Assembly (NCBI GenBank): GCA_903930805.1
Contig: CAIYZZ010000173.1
Coordinates: 1-7,005 of the forward strand
DNA length: 7,005 bases
Direction: 5' to 3'
Origin: an uncultured Rhodocyclaceae bacterium
GTDB taxonomy: Bacteria > Pseudomonadota > Gammaproteobacteria > Burkholderiales > Rhodocyclaceae
Shown here: positions 1-7,005 of the stretch, piece by piece
How the letters are laid out: each line of letters opens with the position of its first letter
Numbering within the stretch: position 1 is the first letter of the stretch
Translations under genes and position numbers: made by a program
The notes under the pieces: model-generated
Seen by the model: the letters and a program-made list of their open reading frames with translations, nothing else
Database searches by the model: none
What the model was told of the DNA's origin: nothing

Positions 1-1869
1 GGCCCGGCCGCAGCGCGCGAATCCTATCTCGTCATCGACAAGATCATCGACGCGGCGAAATCCACCGGGGCGCAAGCGATCCATCCTGGCTATGGTTTCC
101 TGTCTGAAAATGAGGGCTTCGCCGAGGCTTGCGCTGCAAATAACATTGTTTTTATCGGCCCGCCGGTCTACGCGATTCGCGCGATGGGTCTGAAGTCGGA
201 GAGCAAGAAACTGATGGAGAAGGCCGGTGTGCCACTCACGCCCGGCTACCACGGCGACGAACAGGCACCCGACTTCCTGCGCGCACAGGCTGACAAGATC
301 GGTTACCCGGTGCTCATCAAGGCTTCGGCCGGCGGTGGCGGCAAGGGCATGCGCGCCGTTTACACGGGTGAGGAATTCGCCGATGCGCTCACTTCATGCC
401 AGCGCGAGGCGGCATCAAGCTTTGGCGACGACCATGTACTGATCGAGAAATACCTGCAACGCCCGCGCCATATTGAGATCCAGGTGTTCGGCGACACGCA
501 CGGCAACTGCGTCTATCTGTTCGAGCGCGACTGCTCGGTGCAGCGCCGTCACCAGAAGGTGCTGGAGGAAGCCCCCGCGCCGGGCATGACGGCCGAGCGG
601 CGCGCAGCGATGGGCAAGGCGGCCGTCGATGCTGCAAAGGCAGTCGGCTACGTCGGTGCCGGCACCGTTGAGTTCATCGTACCGGGAATAAATGAGCAGG
701 ACGGCACCTTCTATTTCATGGAGATGAACACACGCTTGCAGGTCGAACACCCGGTCACCGAGATGATTACCGGCCTCGACCTTGTCGAGTGGCAGCTAAA
801 AGTCGGCGCTGGCGAGACGCTGCCGCTGACGCAGGCGCAGCTGTCGATTCACGGCCATGCGCTGGAAGCACGCATCTATGCCGAGGATGCCGACAAAGGC
901 TTCCTGCCGGCCACCGGGCGACTTACCCACCTCGTGCCGCCGGCCGAATCGCTCAACGTGCGCGTCGATACCGGTGTCGAGCAGGGCGACGAAATCACGC
1001 CGCACTACGATCCGATGATCGCCAAGCTGATCGTTTGGGATGAAAGCCGCGAGCGTGCCTTGGCGCGCATGCTGCAGGCGCTGGCCGGCTATCGCATCGT
1101 CGGCGTAACCAGCAATATCGGCTTTCTGGCCCGTCTGGTGGCCTGCCCATCGTTTGCCCGTGCCGATCTCGATACCGGGCTGATCGAACGTGAGCACGCT
1201 TTCCTGTTTCCAGACGCTGCTGCATCTGTCGCCCCACCCCGCGAAGCCTGGCTGCTCGCCGCGCTGGCCGAATTGCTACGCGACCAGAACTATGGTGCGG
1301 CAGAGGCCGTCGCGAGCGGGGACCCGCATTCGCCCTGGCACCGGCGCGACGGCTGGCGCGCCAACGGCGCGGCACGGCGCGAGATCCTGCTACGCGCCGG
1401 TTCCCACGAAAAGCGTGTGATCGCCGCCTATGGCGGCGCCAACTGCATGCTTGAACTGGATGGTCTGGCCACACCCGCCGCCGGCAAACTCCAGGCCGAC
1501 GGCCAGTTGCGCGCCGACCTCGACGGTCGCCGTCTCGGCGTCACCGTCGTTGCGGCGGGCGAGAAGCGTCACGTCTTCTTCGACGGCATGAGCTTCATCT
1601 TTGCTGCCATCGATCCGCTGTTCCACGCGGGAGCCGGTGGCGGTGCCGAAGGCGGCCTGACTGCACCGATGCCAGGCAAAGTCATTGCGCTCCTCGTCGA
1701 ACCCGGATCCAAAGTCGATAAAGGCACGCCGCTCATCGTGCTGGAGGCGATGAAAATGGAACACACGCTGGTGGCGCCCGCCGCCGGCATGGTGAAGGCA
1801 TTTTGTTACGCCGTTGGCGAACAGGTGGCGGATGGGGCAGAATTGGTAGCATTCGAACCCACCGGTTGA
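1..1869 (+). CDS. liuD: Methylcrotonoyl-CoA carboxylase, biotin-containing alpha subunit (5' end missing)
   Basis: The frame is open from base 1, so the gene begins left of the window; 622 codons are present and, by family length, roughly 45-50 N-terminal residues are missing. The product would carboxylate its carrier biotin with ATP and bicarbonate so that a beta subunit can carboxylate 3-methylcrotonyl-CoA in leucine catabolism in the cytoplasm. Numbering codons from base 1, the biotin carboxylase domain shows IHPGYGFLSEN early on, the ATP-grasp glycine loop GGGGKGM (111-117) and EMNTRLQVEHPVTE (241-254). The last motif supplies catalytic E241, N243, R245 and E249; R321 matches the second conserved active-site arginine. 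A linker of about 140 residues precedes a biotinyl domain whose EAMKMEH motif places the biotinylated lysine at 585, 37 residues from the end. This architecture is shared with propionyl-CoA and geranyl-CoA carboxylases. The methylcrotonoyl assignment rests mainly on the adjacent HMG-CoA lyase, so the class is certain and the substrate is likely. ATG 184 is internal, not the start. Confidence 0.9.
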   Translation, partial: GPAAARESYLVIDKIIDAAKSTGAQAIHPGYGFLSENEGFAEACAANNIVFIGPPVYAIRAMGLKSESKKLMEKAGVPLTPGYHGDEQAPDFLRAQADKIGYPVLIKASAGGGGKGMRAVYTGEEFADALTSCQREAASSFGDDHVLIEKYLQRPRHIEIQVFGDTHGNCVYLFERDCSVQRRHQKVLEEAPAPGMTAERRAAMGKAAVDAAKAVGYVGAGTVEFIVPGINEQDGTFYFMEMNTRLQVEHPVTEMITGLDLVEWQLKVGAGETLPLTQAQLSIHGHALEARIYAEDADKGFLPATGRLTHLVPPAESLNVRVDTGVEQGDEITPHYDPMIAKLIVWDESRERALARMLQALAGYRIVGVTSNIGFLARLVACPSFARADLDTGLIEREHAFLFPDAAASVAPPREAWLLAALAELLRDQNYGAAEAVASGDPHSPWHRRDGWRANGAARREILLRAGSHEKRVIAAYGGANCMLELDGLATPAAGKLQADGQLRADLDGRRLGVTVVAAGEKRHVFFDGMSFIFAAIDPLFHAGAGGGAEGGLTAPMPGKVIALLVEPGSKVDKGTPLIVLEAMKMEHTLVAPAAGMVKAFCYAVGEQVADGAELVAFEPTG

Positions 1870-1873
1870 TTCC

Positions 1874-2776
1874 ATGCACCTGCCCAAGAAAGTCCGGCTC
1901 GTCGAAGTTGGCCCGCGCGACGGCCTGCAAAACGAGCAACAGCAAGTAACCACTGCCACCAAGATCGAGCTGATCACCCGCCTGGCCGACTGCGGCCTGA
2001 CCGCCATCGAGGCCACCGCCTTCGTTTCACCCAAATGGGTACCACAGATGGCCGATGCCGCCGCTGTCATGGCCGGCATTGAACGTCGTCCCGGGGTGGC
2101 CTACCCTGTGCTGGTGCCGAACGAGCAAGGTCTGGAGTCGGCCCTTGCCGCCGGTGCGACGGAGGTGGCGGTGTTCGCCGCAGCCTCCGATGCTTTCTCT
2201 CAGAAAAACATCAACTGCACGATCAAGGAATCGCTCGAGCGTTTCCGGCCGGTGCTGGTGGGCGCGAAAGCGGCAGGGGTGAAGGTGCGCGGTTATGTTT
2301 CCTGTGCGCTCGGCTGCCCTTACCAGGGCGAGGTGGCATCCACTGCCGTGGCCGATGTGGCCTGGGCGCTGTTCGAGATGGGTTGTTACGAAATCTCGCT
2401 GGGCGACACCATCGGCAGCGGCACGCCAGAAAAAAACAAGGCGATGATCGAGTCGGTCGCACGTCGCGTGCCAATCAAGAAACTCGCCGGCCATTATCAC
2501 GACACCCGCGGCATGGCCGTCGCCAACATCTACGCCGCGTTGCAGATTGGCGTGAATGTCTTCGACGTCTCCGTCGGCGGGCTGGGCGGCTGCCCCTATG
2601 CCAAGGGCGCATCCGGCAACGTCGCCACCGAAGATGTGGTCTGGCTGCTGCAGGGGCTGGGTATCGATTGCGGCGTCGACCTCGGCATGCTGGTCGACAC
2701 GGCGGCGTGGGTCTCCGGCCAGCTTGGCCGCGTGCCAGCTTCAAAGGTGGCGCAGGCCGTTATCGCCCAGCGATGA
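1874..2776 (+). CDS. mvaB: Hydroxymethylglutaryl-CoA lyase
   Basis: This 300-residue protein has the usual length of bacterial HMG-CoA lyases. It cleaves 3-hydroxy-3-methylglutaryl-CoA into acetyl-CoA and acetoacetate, the last step of leucine degradation. It is a TIM-barrel enzyme of the DRE-type metallolyase family and needs a divalent metal. The N-terminal segment VEVGPRDGLQNE carries R15 and D16, equivalents of the catalytic arginine and metal-binding aspartate. The GHYHDTRG segment supplies H207 and H209 as metal ligands. The GLGGCPYAKGASGN segment is the family signature, with catalytic-loop cysteine C240. No key residue is missing. The start ATG lies four bases after the carboxylase stop and has no clear Shine-Dalgarno sequence, so translation probably depends on ribosomes finishing the upstream gene. 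Related DRE-TIM enzymes such as homocitrate or isopropylmalate synthases are unlikely, given the cysteine signature and short length. Symbols hmgL and liuE are also used for this function. Confidence 0.96.
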   Translation: MHLPKKVRLVEVGPRDGLQNEQQQVTTATKIELITRLADCGLTAIEATAFVSPKWVPQMADAAAVMAGIERRPGVAYPVLVPNEQGLESALAAGATEVAVFAAASDAFSQKNINCTIKESLERFRPVLVGAKAAGVKVRGYVSCALGCPYQGEVASTAVADVAWALFEMGCYEISLGDTIGSGTPEKNKAMIESVARRVPIKKLAGHYHDTRGMAVANIYAALQIGVNVFDVSVGGLGGCPYAKGASGNVATEDVVWLLQGLGIDCGVDLGMLVDTAAWVSGQLGRVPASKVAQAVIAQR

Positions 2777-3720
2777 AGCTACCCCCGCTGGTGCACGTCA
2801 TCGAACGCGGCTGGCTGTCGTCCAACAACATCCTGATCTTCGATCCGGATGACGATAGCGCAGCGACACTGGTCGATAGCGGTTATGTCGGCCATGCCGG
2901 ACAAACCGTCGAACTCGTAAAGTCGGCGCTCGCGCCACGGCGCGGCCAAAAAATTGGACGGCAACTTGTAAAGCTCATCAATACCCACACGCATTCCGAC
3001 CACATTGGCGGCAACGCGGCGCTGCAACGGGCATTCGGCTGCGGGATATTTATCCCGGCCGGCAGCGAGGAGCACATCCTCAACTGGGATGAAATCGCCT
3101 TGCTGCTCGCGCCAACCGCCCAACGCGGCGACCGTTTCCGCCACGATGGTGTGGTAAGGCCGGGCGAAACATTCGTCATGGGTGGGCTTCGCTGGCAGGC
3201 TCATGCCGCACCCGGTCACGACATGGATGCGCTGATCTTTCACTGCCCAGAAACGCGTTTGCTGATTTCGGGTGATGCGCTCTGGGAAGATGGTTTCGGC
3301 ATCATCTTCGGTGAACTGCTCGGACAGACCGGCGCACTCTCAGCAACACGTGCGACGCTCGAAATGATCGCCCAGCTACCCATCGACAACGTGATTCCCG
3401 GACACGGCCAGCCATTCGGTGATGTCGAAGCGGCACTGGCGCGCGCCTTCAAGCGACTCGCTGCCTTCGAAGCCGATCCCGCGCGCATGGCGCGGAACGC
3501 CGTCAAGGCCTGTTTCATCTTCAATCTGCTCGATCTGCAAGGACTGCGCCGTTCCGAACTTGAGGCCTACCTCGATCAGGTGCCATTTTTCCGCGATGTT
3601 GCCGAGCGCCTGCTCGCCATGGATACTCCGGCACTGGCCGGCTGGTTGCTGTCCGAACTGAAGAAAACCGGCGCACTTGAAGAGCACGACGGCATGCTGT
3701 TGCCCACAATGGCAGCCTGA
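2773..3720 (+). CDS. MBL-fold (metallo-beta-lactamase superfamily) metallohydrolase
   Basis: The product is a 315-residue soluble hydrolase with no signal peptide or membrane segment. The superfamily motif THTHSDH gives metal ligands H72, H74, D76 and H77. Further ligands are H149 in APGHD, D168 in ISGDALW and H211 in IPGHGQPF. The set is complete, so a two-metal hydrolytic site is expected. After about residue 225 the chain is helical and charged, and may form a winged-helix-like C-terminal domain as in LACTB2-type proteins; this is inference. The start is the ATG at 2773, whose last two bases overlap the TGA of HMG-CoA lyase (ATGA). The same frame stays open upstream to 2383, but that extension lies wholly inside the lyase gene and reads as arginine-rich shadow sequence. 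Known family substrates include thioesters, lactones, glutathione thioesters and RNA. Position in a CoA-ester operon hints at thioesterase or repair activity, but the substrate cannot be read from the sequence. Confidence 0.9.
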   Translation: MKLPPLVHVIERGWLSSNNILIFDPDDDSAATLVDSGYVGHAGQTVELVKSALAPRRGQKIGRQLVKLINTHTHSDHIGGNAALQRAFGCGIFIPAGSEEHILNWDEIALLLAPTAQRGDRFRHDGVVRPGETFVMGGLRWQAHAAPGHDMDALIFHCPETRLLISGDALWEDGFGIIFGELLGQTGALSATRATLEMIAQLPIDNVIPGHGQPFGDVEAALARAFKRLAAFEADPARMARNAVKACFIFNLLDLQGLRRSELEAYLDQVPFFRDVAERLLAMDTPALAGWLLSELKKTGALEEHDGMLLPTMAA

Positions 3721-3770
3721 GTTCAGGTAAATGCGGGAGAATCACACGATTGATGCAGCGAGGATTGGCA
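3721..3770 (+). other. Short intergenic gap between catabolic and efflux blocks
   Basis: Fifty bases separate the hydrolase stop from the preferred adaptor start. I see no GC-rich hairpin followed by a T-run, so no intrinsic terminator, and no convincing -35/-10 pair. The gap holds a GGGAG at 3735-3739 and an AGGA at 3761-3764, both candidate ribosome-binding sequences. The two blocks may therefore be co-transcribed, or the efflux promoter may be weak, atypical or inside the hydrolase gene. Confidence 0.5.
3761..3764 (+). promoter_or_regulatory. Ribosome-binding site that decides the adaptor start
   Basis: AGGA lies six bases before the ATG at 3771, close to ideal spacing. Alternative starts in the same frame are TTG 3750 and ATG 3753, served by GGGAG (3735-3739) at spacings of 10 and 13 bases. 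The 3771 start has the better site and gives a compact N-terminus. The alternatives would add only six or seven residues. Confidence 0.55.
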
Positions 3771-4928
3771 ATGGACGCGGTTTTTCTAAGACACTCTTTC
3801 CGGCAACGCGGGCAGGCGACGCTAGTTGGCCTGCTGTTGCTGGCGGCCTTGGCGGCCGGCCTCTGGTTCTGGTTCGGGCGCAGCGAGACCCCAAAGCCCA
3901 AGGGGGCCGGGGTCGTGCCGGTCACCAGCGCCCTGATCACGGTGGCGGATGTGCCGGTGCGCTTGAACTCCAACGGCACGGTGACGCCACTGCAGTCGGT
4001 GGATGTGCGCGCCCAGATCAGCGCGACGATCAAGACCGTGCATGTCAAGGAAGGACAATTCGTCCGGCAGGGCGATCGCCTGTTTTCCCTGGATGTACGC
4101 ACCGAGGATGCCAATCTTGGCAAGGTGGTGGCGCAGCTGACCAAGAGCCGTGCCGATCTGGCCAACGCCGAACGCAACCTCCAGCGTCAGCGTGAATTGT
4201 TCAACCAGAAGTTCATCTCGCAAACCGCACTCGATACGGTACAAAACCAGGTCGACAGCTTGCGTGCCCAGGTTGAGTCAGATCGGGCATCAGTAACGTC
4301 TGGTCAGGTGGCGCGCGGCTTTGGTGAAATCGTTGCCCCCATCGCGGGACGCAGCGGCGCAGTAGCCGTTTACCCCGGTAGCCTGGTGCAACCGAGTGGT
4401 GCGGCGCTTGTCAGCATTACCCAGATCGATCCGATCAACGTCAGCTTCACCTTGCCCGAACGCGAGTTGCCTACCTTGCAAAAAACGCTCGGCAGCGGCG
4501 CACTGACCGTCAGCGCACAACTGGACGGGGAAACATACGCAGGACGGTTGAGCTTTATCGACAACAGCATCGATAGCAGCAGCGGCACGATCCGGCTCAA
4601 GGCCAGTTTTGCCAATCCGGGCGGTCAACTCTGGCCGGGCATGTTCGTCACCGTATCCCTGTCGCCGCGCACCCTGTCCGCCGTACTCACGGTGCCGGCG
4701 CAAGCCGTGCAAACCGGGCCGGAAAAGAAATTTCTTTACGTGATTAATGATGAAGGTAAGGTCCGTGCAGTGCCCGTGCGCATACTACTCATTCAGGACG
4801 GCACGGCCGTAGTTGAAGGCGAGGGTGCCAAGGCGGGTGCGCGAGTGGTCGTCGAAGGCGCGCAGAACCTGCGCCCCGGCAGCAGCGTCAGCGAAGCCAA
4901 GGACAAGCTTAACAAGGACGGAGAGTGA
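3771..4928 (+). CDS. RND efflux periplasmic adaptor (membrane-fusion protein), MdtA-like
   Basis: This 385-residue protein would link an inner-membrane RND pump to an outer-membrane channel. A basic N-terminus followed by a hydrophobic segment at about residues 17-36 is a membrane anchor or Sec signal. No lipobox cysteine follows it, so it is not an AcrA-style lipoprotein. The first half of the lipoyl domain spans about 70-110 (VDVRAQISATIKTV, then KEGQFVRQGD). A helical coiled-coil hairpin spans about 112-182, and the second lipoyl half (IVAPIAGRSGAV) about 187-215. The beta-barrel domain, opening with ITQIDPINVSF, covers about 216-300, and a membrane-proximal domain with VPAQAV runs to about 372. 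At the hairpin tip, R139, L143 and S150 fit the RxxxLxxxxxxS pattern associated with docking to TolC-like channels. The permease gene overlaps its stop codon. Similarity in style is strongest to MdtA of the MdtABC pump; the substrates exported are unknown. Confidence 0.92.
   Translation: MDAVFLRHSFRQRGQATLVGLLLLAALAAGLWFWFGRSETPKPKGAGVVPVTSALITVADVPVRLNSNGTVTPLQSVDVRAQISATIKTVHVKEGQFVRQGDRLFSLDVRTEDANLGKVVAQLTKSRADLANAERNLQRQRELFNQKFISQTALDTVQNQVDSLRAQVESDRASVTSGQVARGFGEIVAPIAGRSGAVAVYPGSLVQPSGAALVSITQIDPINVSFTLPERELPTLQKTLGSGALTVSAQLDGETYAGRLSFIDNSIDSSSGTIRLKASFANPGGQLWPGMFVTVSLSPRTLSAVLTVPAQAVQTGPEKKFLYVINDEGKVRAVPVRILLIQDGTAVVEGEGAKAGARVVVEGAQNLRPGSSVSEAKDKLNKDGE
4914..4918 (+). promoter_or_regulatory. 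Ribosome-binding site for the RND permease
   Basis: AAGGA lies six bases before the GTG at 4925, inside the last codons of the adaptor gene. A GGAG at 4920-4923 is too close to serve. The site supports GTG as the true start, since the first in-frame ATG (codon 13) would lose the conserved N-terminal amphipathic stretch. Confidence 0.7.
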
Positions 4929-7005
4929 ATCTCTCCGAACTGTGCATCCGCCGTCCGGTGATGACGGTGCTGCTGTCGGCAGCCGCCATCGTCGCCGGCA
5001 TTCTGGCCTACCGTGATCTACCGATCGCTGCGCTGCCAAGTTACGATTCGCCAACCATTTCGGTCAGCGCCGTCCTGCCGGGGGCCAGCCCGGAAACCAT
5101 GGCCTCGTCTGTTGCCACACCGCTCGAACGACAGTTTTCCTCGATCTCCGGCTTGGCGGTAATCAGTTCGACGTCGACACTGGGCAACACCTCGATTACG
5201 CTGGAGTTCGATCAGGATCGCAACATCGACAGCGCGTCAATCGACGTTCAGGCGGCATTGTTGCGCGCGCAGCGTTCGCTGCCCATCGAGATGACCTCTC
5301 CTCCCGCTTATCGCAAGGTCAATCCGGCCGACGCACCCGTCATTTTTCTGTCGCTGACGTCGCCGTCGATGGCGCTGTCCGACCTGAACAGCTTCGCCGA
5401 CAGCCTGATCGCCCCCACGCTATCCACGCTGCAAGGAGTGGCGCAGGTCAACATCAACGGCCAGAAAAAATTTGCCGTGCGCATCCGCGTCGATGCCGAA
5501 GCCTTGACCAGCCGCAACCTGACGCTTGATGACATCGCTACTGCCCTGCGTAACGCCAATGCCAATTCGCCGGTGGGCACGCTGGAAGGGCCGCGCCAGA
5601 CCTTGACAATCCAAGCCAACCGGCAGCTGAAGAACGCGGCGGCGTTTGCCGATCTGATCGTCTCGACAACAGCGGGCGCCCGTCCCGTGCGCTTGAGCGA
5701 CGTGGCGGCGGTGGAAGACAGCGTCGAGTCGGTCAAGACCGCCAGCTGGGCCAACGGCGAACGCGCCATCACGATGTCGGTACAGCGCCAACCGGGTGCC
5801 AACACCGTGGCCACGGTCGATGCGATCAAGGCCGCCATGCCGGGGCTGATCGCCCAGATGCCTGCCTCCGTCGAGCTCAAGTTGCGCAACGACCGCTCGC
5901 AGTCGATCCGCGACTCGATCCACGATGTGCAAGTGACACTGGCTGCGACCATCGCGCTGGTCGTGCTGGTGATCTTCCTTTTCCTGCGCAAGGCGAGTGC
6001 GACCTTCATTCCGGCGCTGTCTCTGCCAATTTCCCTTTTGGGAACGGTGGCGCTGATGAAAGCATTCGGTTACAGCCTCGACAACATCTCGCTGCTGGCC
6101 ATCACGCTGGCGGTCGGTTTGGTGGTGGATGATGCGATCGTGATGCTGGAGAACATCGTGCGCCACGTCGAGAACGGCGAAACACCTTTGCATGCAGCGC
6201 TGATCGGTTCGCGCGAAATGAGCTTTACCATCATCTCGATCTCGGTGTCGCTGGTGGCAGTGTTCATCCCGATCTTCTTCATGCCCGGCGTCATCGGCCT
6301 GCTGTTCCATGAATTCGCCGCCGTGGTCGGCATCTCGGTGCTGGTGTCGGCGGTCGTCTCGCTCACGCTGATCCCGATGCTGGCGAGCCGCTACGTGGTG
6401 CATGAAGAGAAGGAAGGCCCCGGCATGCGCTGGACAGCCTGGTTCGAGCGCGGCTTCGAGTGGACGCTGGCGCTCTACGCACGTGCGCTGGACTGGTCAT
6501 TGGCGCATCAACGCACGGTTCTGACACTGGCAGCGATGACCTTGGTGGCAACCTGGGCACTGTTTGTGACCTTGCCCAAAGGTTTTTTCCCCAACGAGGA
6601 TATCGGCCAGGCTCTGATTACCGTCGAGGCCGTCGAGGATATTTCCTTCCCGGCGGTGGCCGAGTTGCTGCAGCGCACCGGCGAGGTGATTCGCGCCAAT
6701 CCGGCGGTGGATACCCTGATCGTCAATGCCAGCGATAGTAACAGCGGGCGTCTGTTCATGAGCCTGAAACCACGCAGCCAGCGTCCGCACATCGACAAGG
6801 TGGTGGAAGGCCTGCGCAAGGAAGTGCGGGCCATTCCCGGCGTGAATGTTTTCATCAACCCGATCCAGAACCTGCGGCTCGGCGGCCGGGTGAGCAAGAG
6901 CCGCTACCAGTATGTGATGCGCAGTGTGCGCGCCGAAGATTTGCGCGTGGCGGCCGATGGCTTGTCCGCGCGTTTGCGCGAAGACGCCATCTTTCGCGAT
7001 GTCAC
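4925..7005 (+). CDS. RND multidrug efflux permease, MdtB/MdtC-like (3' end missing)
   Basis: The frame runs open from a GTG at 4925 to the window edge: 693 codons of a family usually about 1,020-1,050 residues long. The product is a proton-driven inner-membrane pump that works as a trimer with the adaptor. The N-terminus NLSELCIRRPVMTVLL and first membrane helix (about 10-30) are typical, as is LPGASPETMASSVATPLERQ in the porter domain. Helices 2-6 lie between about 336 and 490. Helix 4 contains VGLVVDDAIVMLENI with D402 and D403, matching the proton-relay aspartate pair of AcrB (D407/D408). Helix 7 lies near 530-548 and a second porter region follows. The remaining relay lysine and later helices are outside the window. 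GTG overlaps the adaptor's TGA (GTGA), so the two are translationally coupled. The NPADAP segment and overall wording recall E. coli MdtC more than AcrB, but a substrate cannot be assigned. Confidence 0.94.
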   Translation, partial: MNLSELCIRRPVMTVLLSAAAIVAGILAYRDLPIAALPSYDSPTISVSAVLPGASPETMASSVATPLERQFSSISGLAVISSTSTLGNTSITLEFDQDRNIDSASIDVQAALLRAQRSLPIEMTSPPAYRKVNPADAPVIFLSLTSPSMALSDLNSFADSLIAPTLSTLQGVAQVNINGQKKFAVRIRVDAEALTSRNLTLDDIATALRNANANSPVGTLEGPRQTLTIQANRQLKNAAAFADLIVSTTAGARPVRLSDVAAVEDSVESVKTASWANGERAITMSVQRQPGANTVATVDAIKAAMPGLIAQMPASVELKLRNDRSQSIRDSIHDVQVTLAATIALVVLVIFLFLRKASATFIPALSLPISLLGTVALMKAFGYSLDNISLLAITLAVGLVVDDAIVMLENIVRHVENGETPLHAALIGSREMSFTIISISVSLVAVFIPIFFMPGVIGLLFHEFAAVVGISVLVSAVVSLTLIPMLASRYVVHEEKEGPGMRWTAWFERGFEWTLALYARALDWSLAHQRTVLTLAAMTLVATWALFVTLPKGFFPNEDIGQALITVEAVEDISFPAVAELLQRTGEVIRANPAVDTLIVNASDSNSGRLFMSLKPRSQRPHIDKVVEGLRKEVRAIPGVNVFINPIQNLRLGGRVSKSRYQYVMRSVRAEDLRVAADGLSARLREDAIFRDV

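Noticed and set aside
184..186. ATG 184 as the start of the carboxylase gene
   Set aside because: The frame is open to base 1 and the upstream codons encode the conserved IHPGYGFLSEN segment of biotin carboxylase, so this ATG is internal.
1390..2079. Antisense frame (229 codons) across the carboxylase-lyase junction
   Set aside because: It is opposite the biotinyl domain and the conserved lyase N-terminus, with no recognisable protein family of its own.
2383..2772. N-terminal extension of the MBL hydrolase, perhaps a fusion domain
   Set aside because: The region is out of frame inside the conserved lyase gene and translates to arginine-rich sequence. The ATGA junction at 2773 gives a normal MBL N-terminus.
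3521..4177. Antisense frame (218 codons) spanning the hydrolase-adaptor junction
   Set aside because: It would have to overlap the ends of two well-supported genes. Its composition is Arg/Ser-rich shadow sequence and no domain is seen.
3731..4195. Open frame of 154 codons overlapping the adaptor start
   Set aside because: It overlaps the adaptor in another frame and its Gly/Arg-rich translation shows no domain. The adaptor frame holds the membrane anchor and lipoyl motifs.
5308..6009. Second antisense open frame (233 codons) within the permease
   Set aside because: It overlaps both the permease and the other antisense frame, is low-complexity in Ser, Ala, Arg and Thr, and lacks any motif.
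5420..6403. Long antisense open frame (327 codons) opposite the RND permease
   Set aside because: It is extremely rich in His, Arg, Asp and Gln with no recognisable domain, as expected from the complement of GC-rich coding sequence. The + strand frame has clear RND motifs throughout.

Overview
This is an ordinary chromosomal stretch from a GC-rich proteobacterium. By eye the G+C is about 60 % or slightly more, and third codon positions are mostly G or C. The protein styles suggest a betaproteobacterium, perhaps a Rhodocyclales-type organism, but this lineage guess is inference and was not checked by a search. All five genes lie on the + strand and coding density is almost total. Two functional blocks are present, and the window edges cut the first and last genes.

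Block 1 (bases 1-3720) is the distal part of a leucine/isovalerate catabolic operon. It starts inside a biotin-dependent carboxylase alpha subunit, most likely methylcrotonoyl-CoA carboxylase, which has a complete C-terminal biotin-carrier domain. Four bases later comes hydroxymethylglutaryl-CoA lyase. An ATGA stop/start overlap then leads into a metallo-beta-lactamase-fold hydrolase with all seven expected metal ligands. The first two enzymes fit consecutive parts of one pathway: 3-methylcrotonyl-CoA is carboxylated, hydrated by a methylglutaconyl-CoA hydratase that is not in the window, and cleaved to acetyl-CoA and acetoacetate. The pathway role of the hydrolase is unknown.

Block 2 (about 3771-7005) is a tripartite efflux system of the RND superfamily. 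A periplasmic adaptor (membrane-fusion protein) of the MdtA type is followed, through a GTGA overlap, by an inner-membrane RND permease that resembles the MdtB/MdtC branch. The permease runs off the right edge after 693 codons, about two thirds of the usual length. No outer-membrane channel gene is visible, although the adaptor carries the hairpin-tip motif used to dock on TolC-like channels.

Only 50 bases separate the blocks and no terminator hairpin or convincing promoter is visible there, so read-through from the catabolic operon into the efflux genes is possible. I saw no RNA genes, mobile elements, CRISPR arrays or notable repeats. The many antisense reading frames look like shadows of the GC-rich coding strand. 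I found no convincing undescribed system; the best lead is the hydrolase translationally coupled to HMG-CoA lyase.
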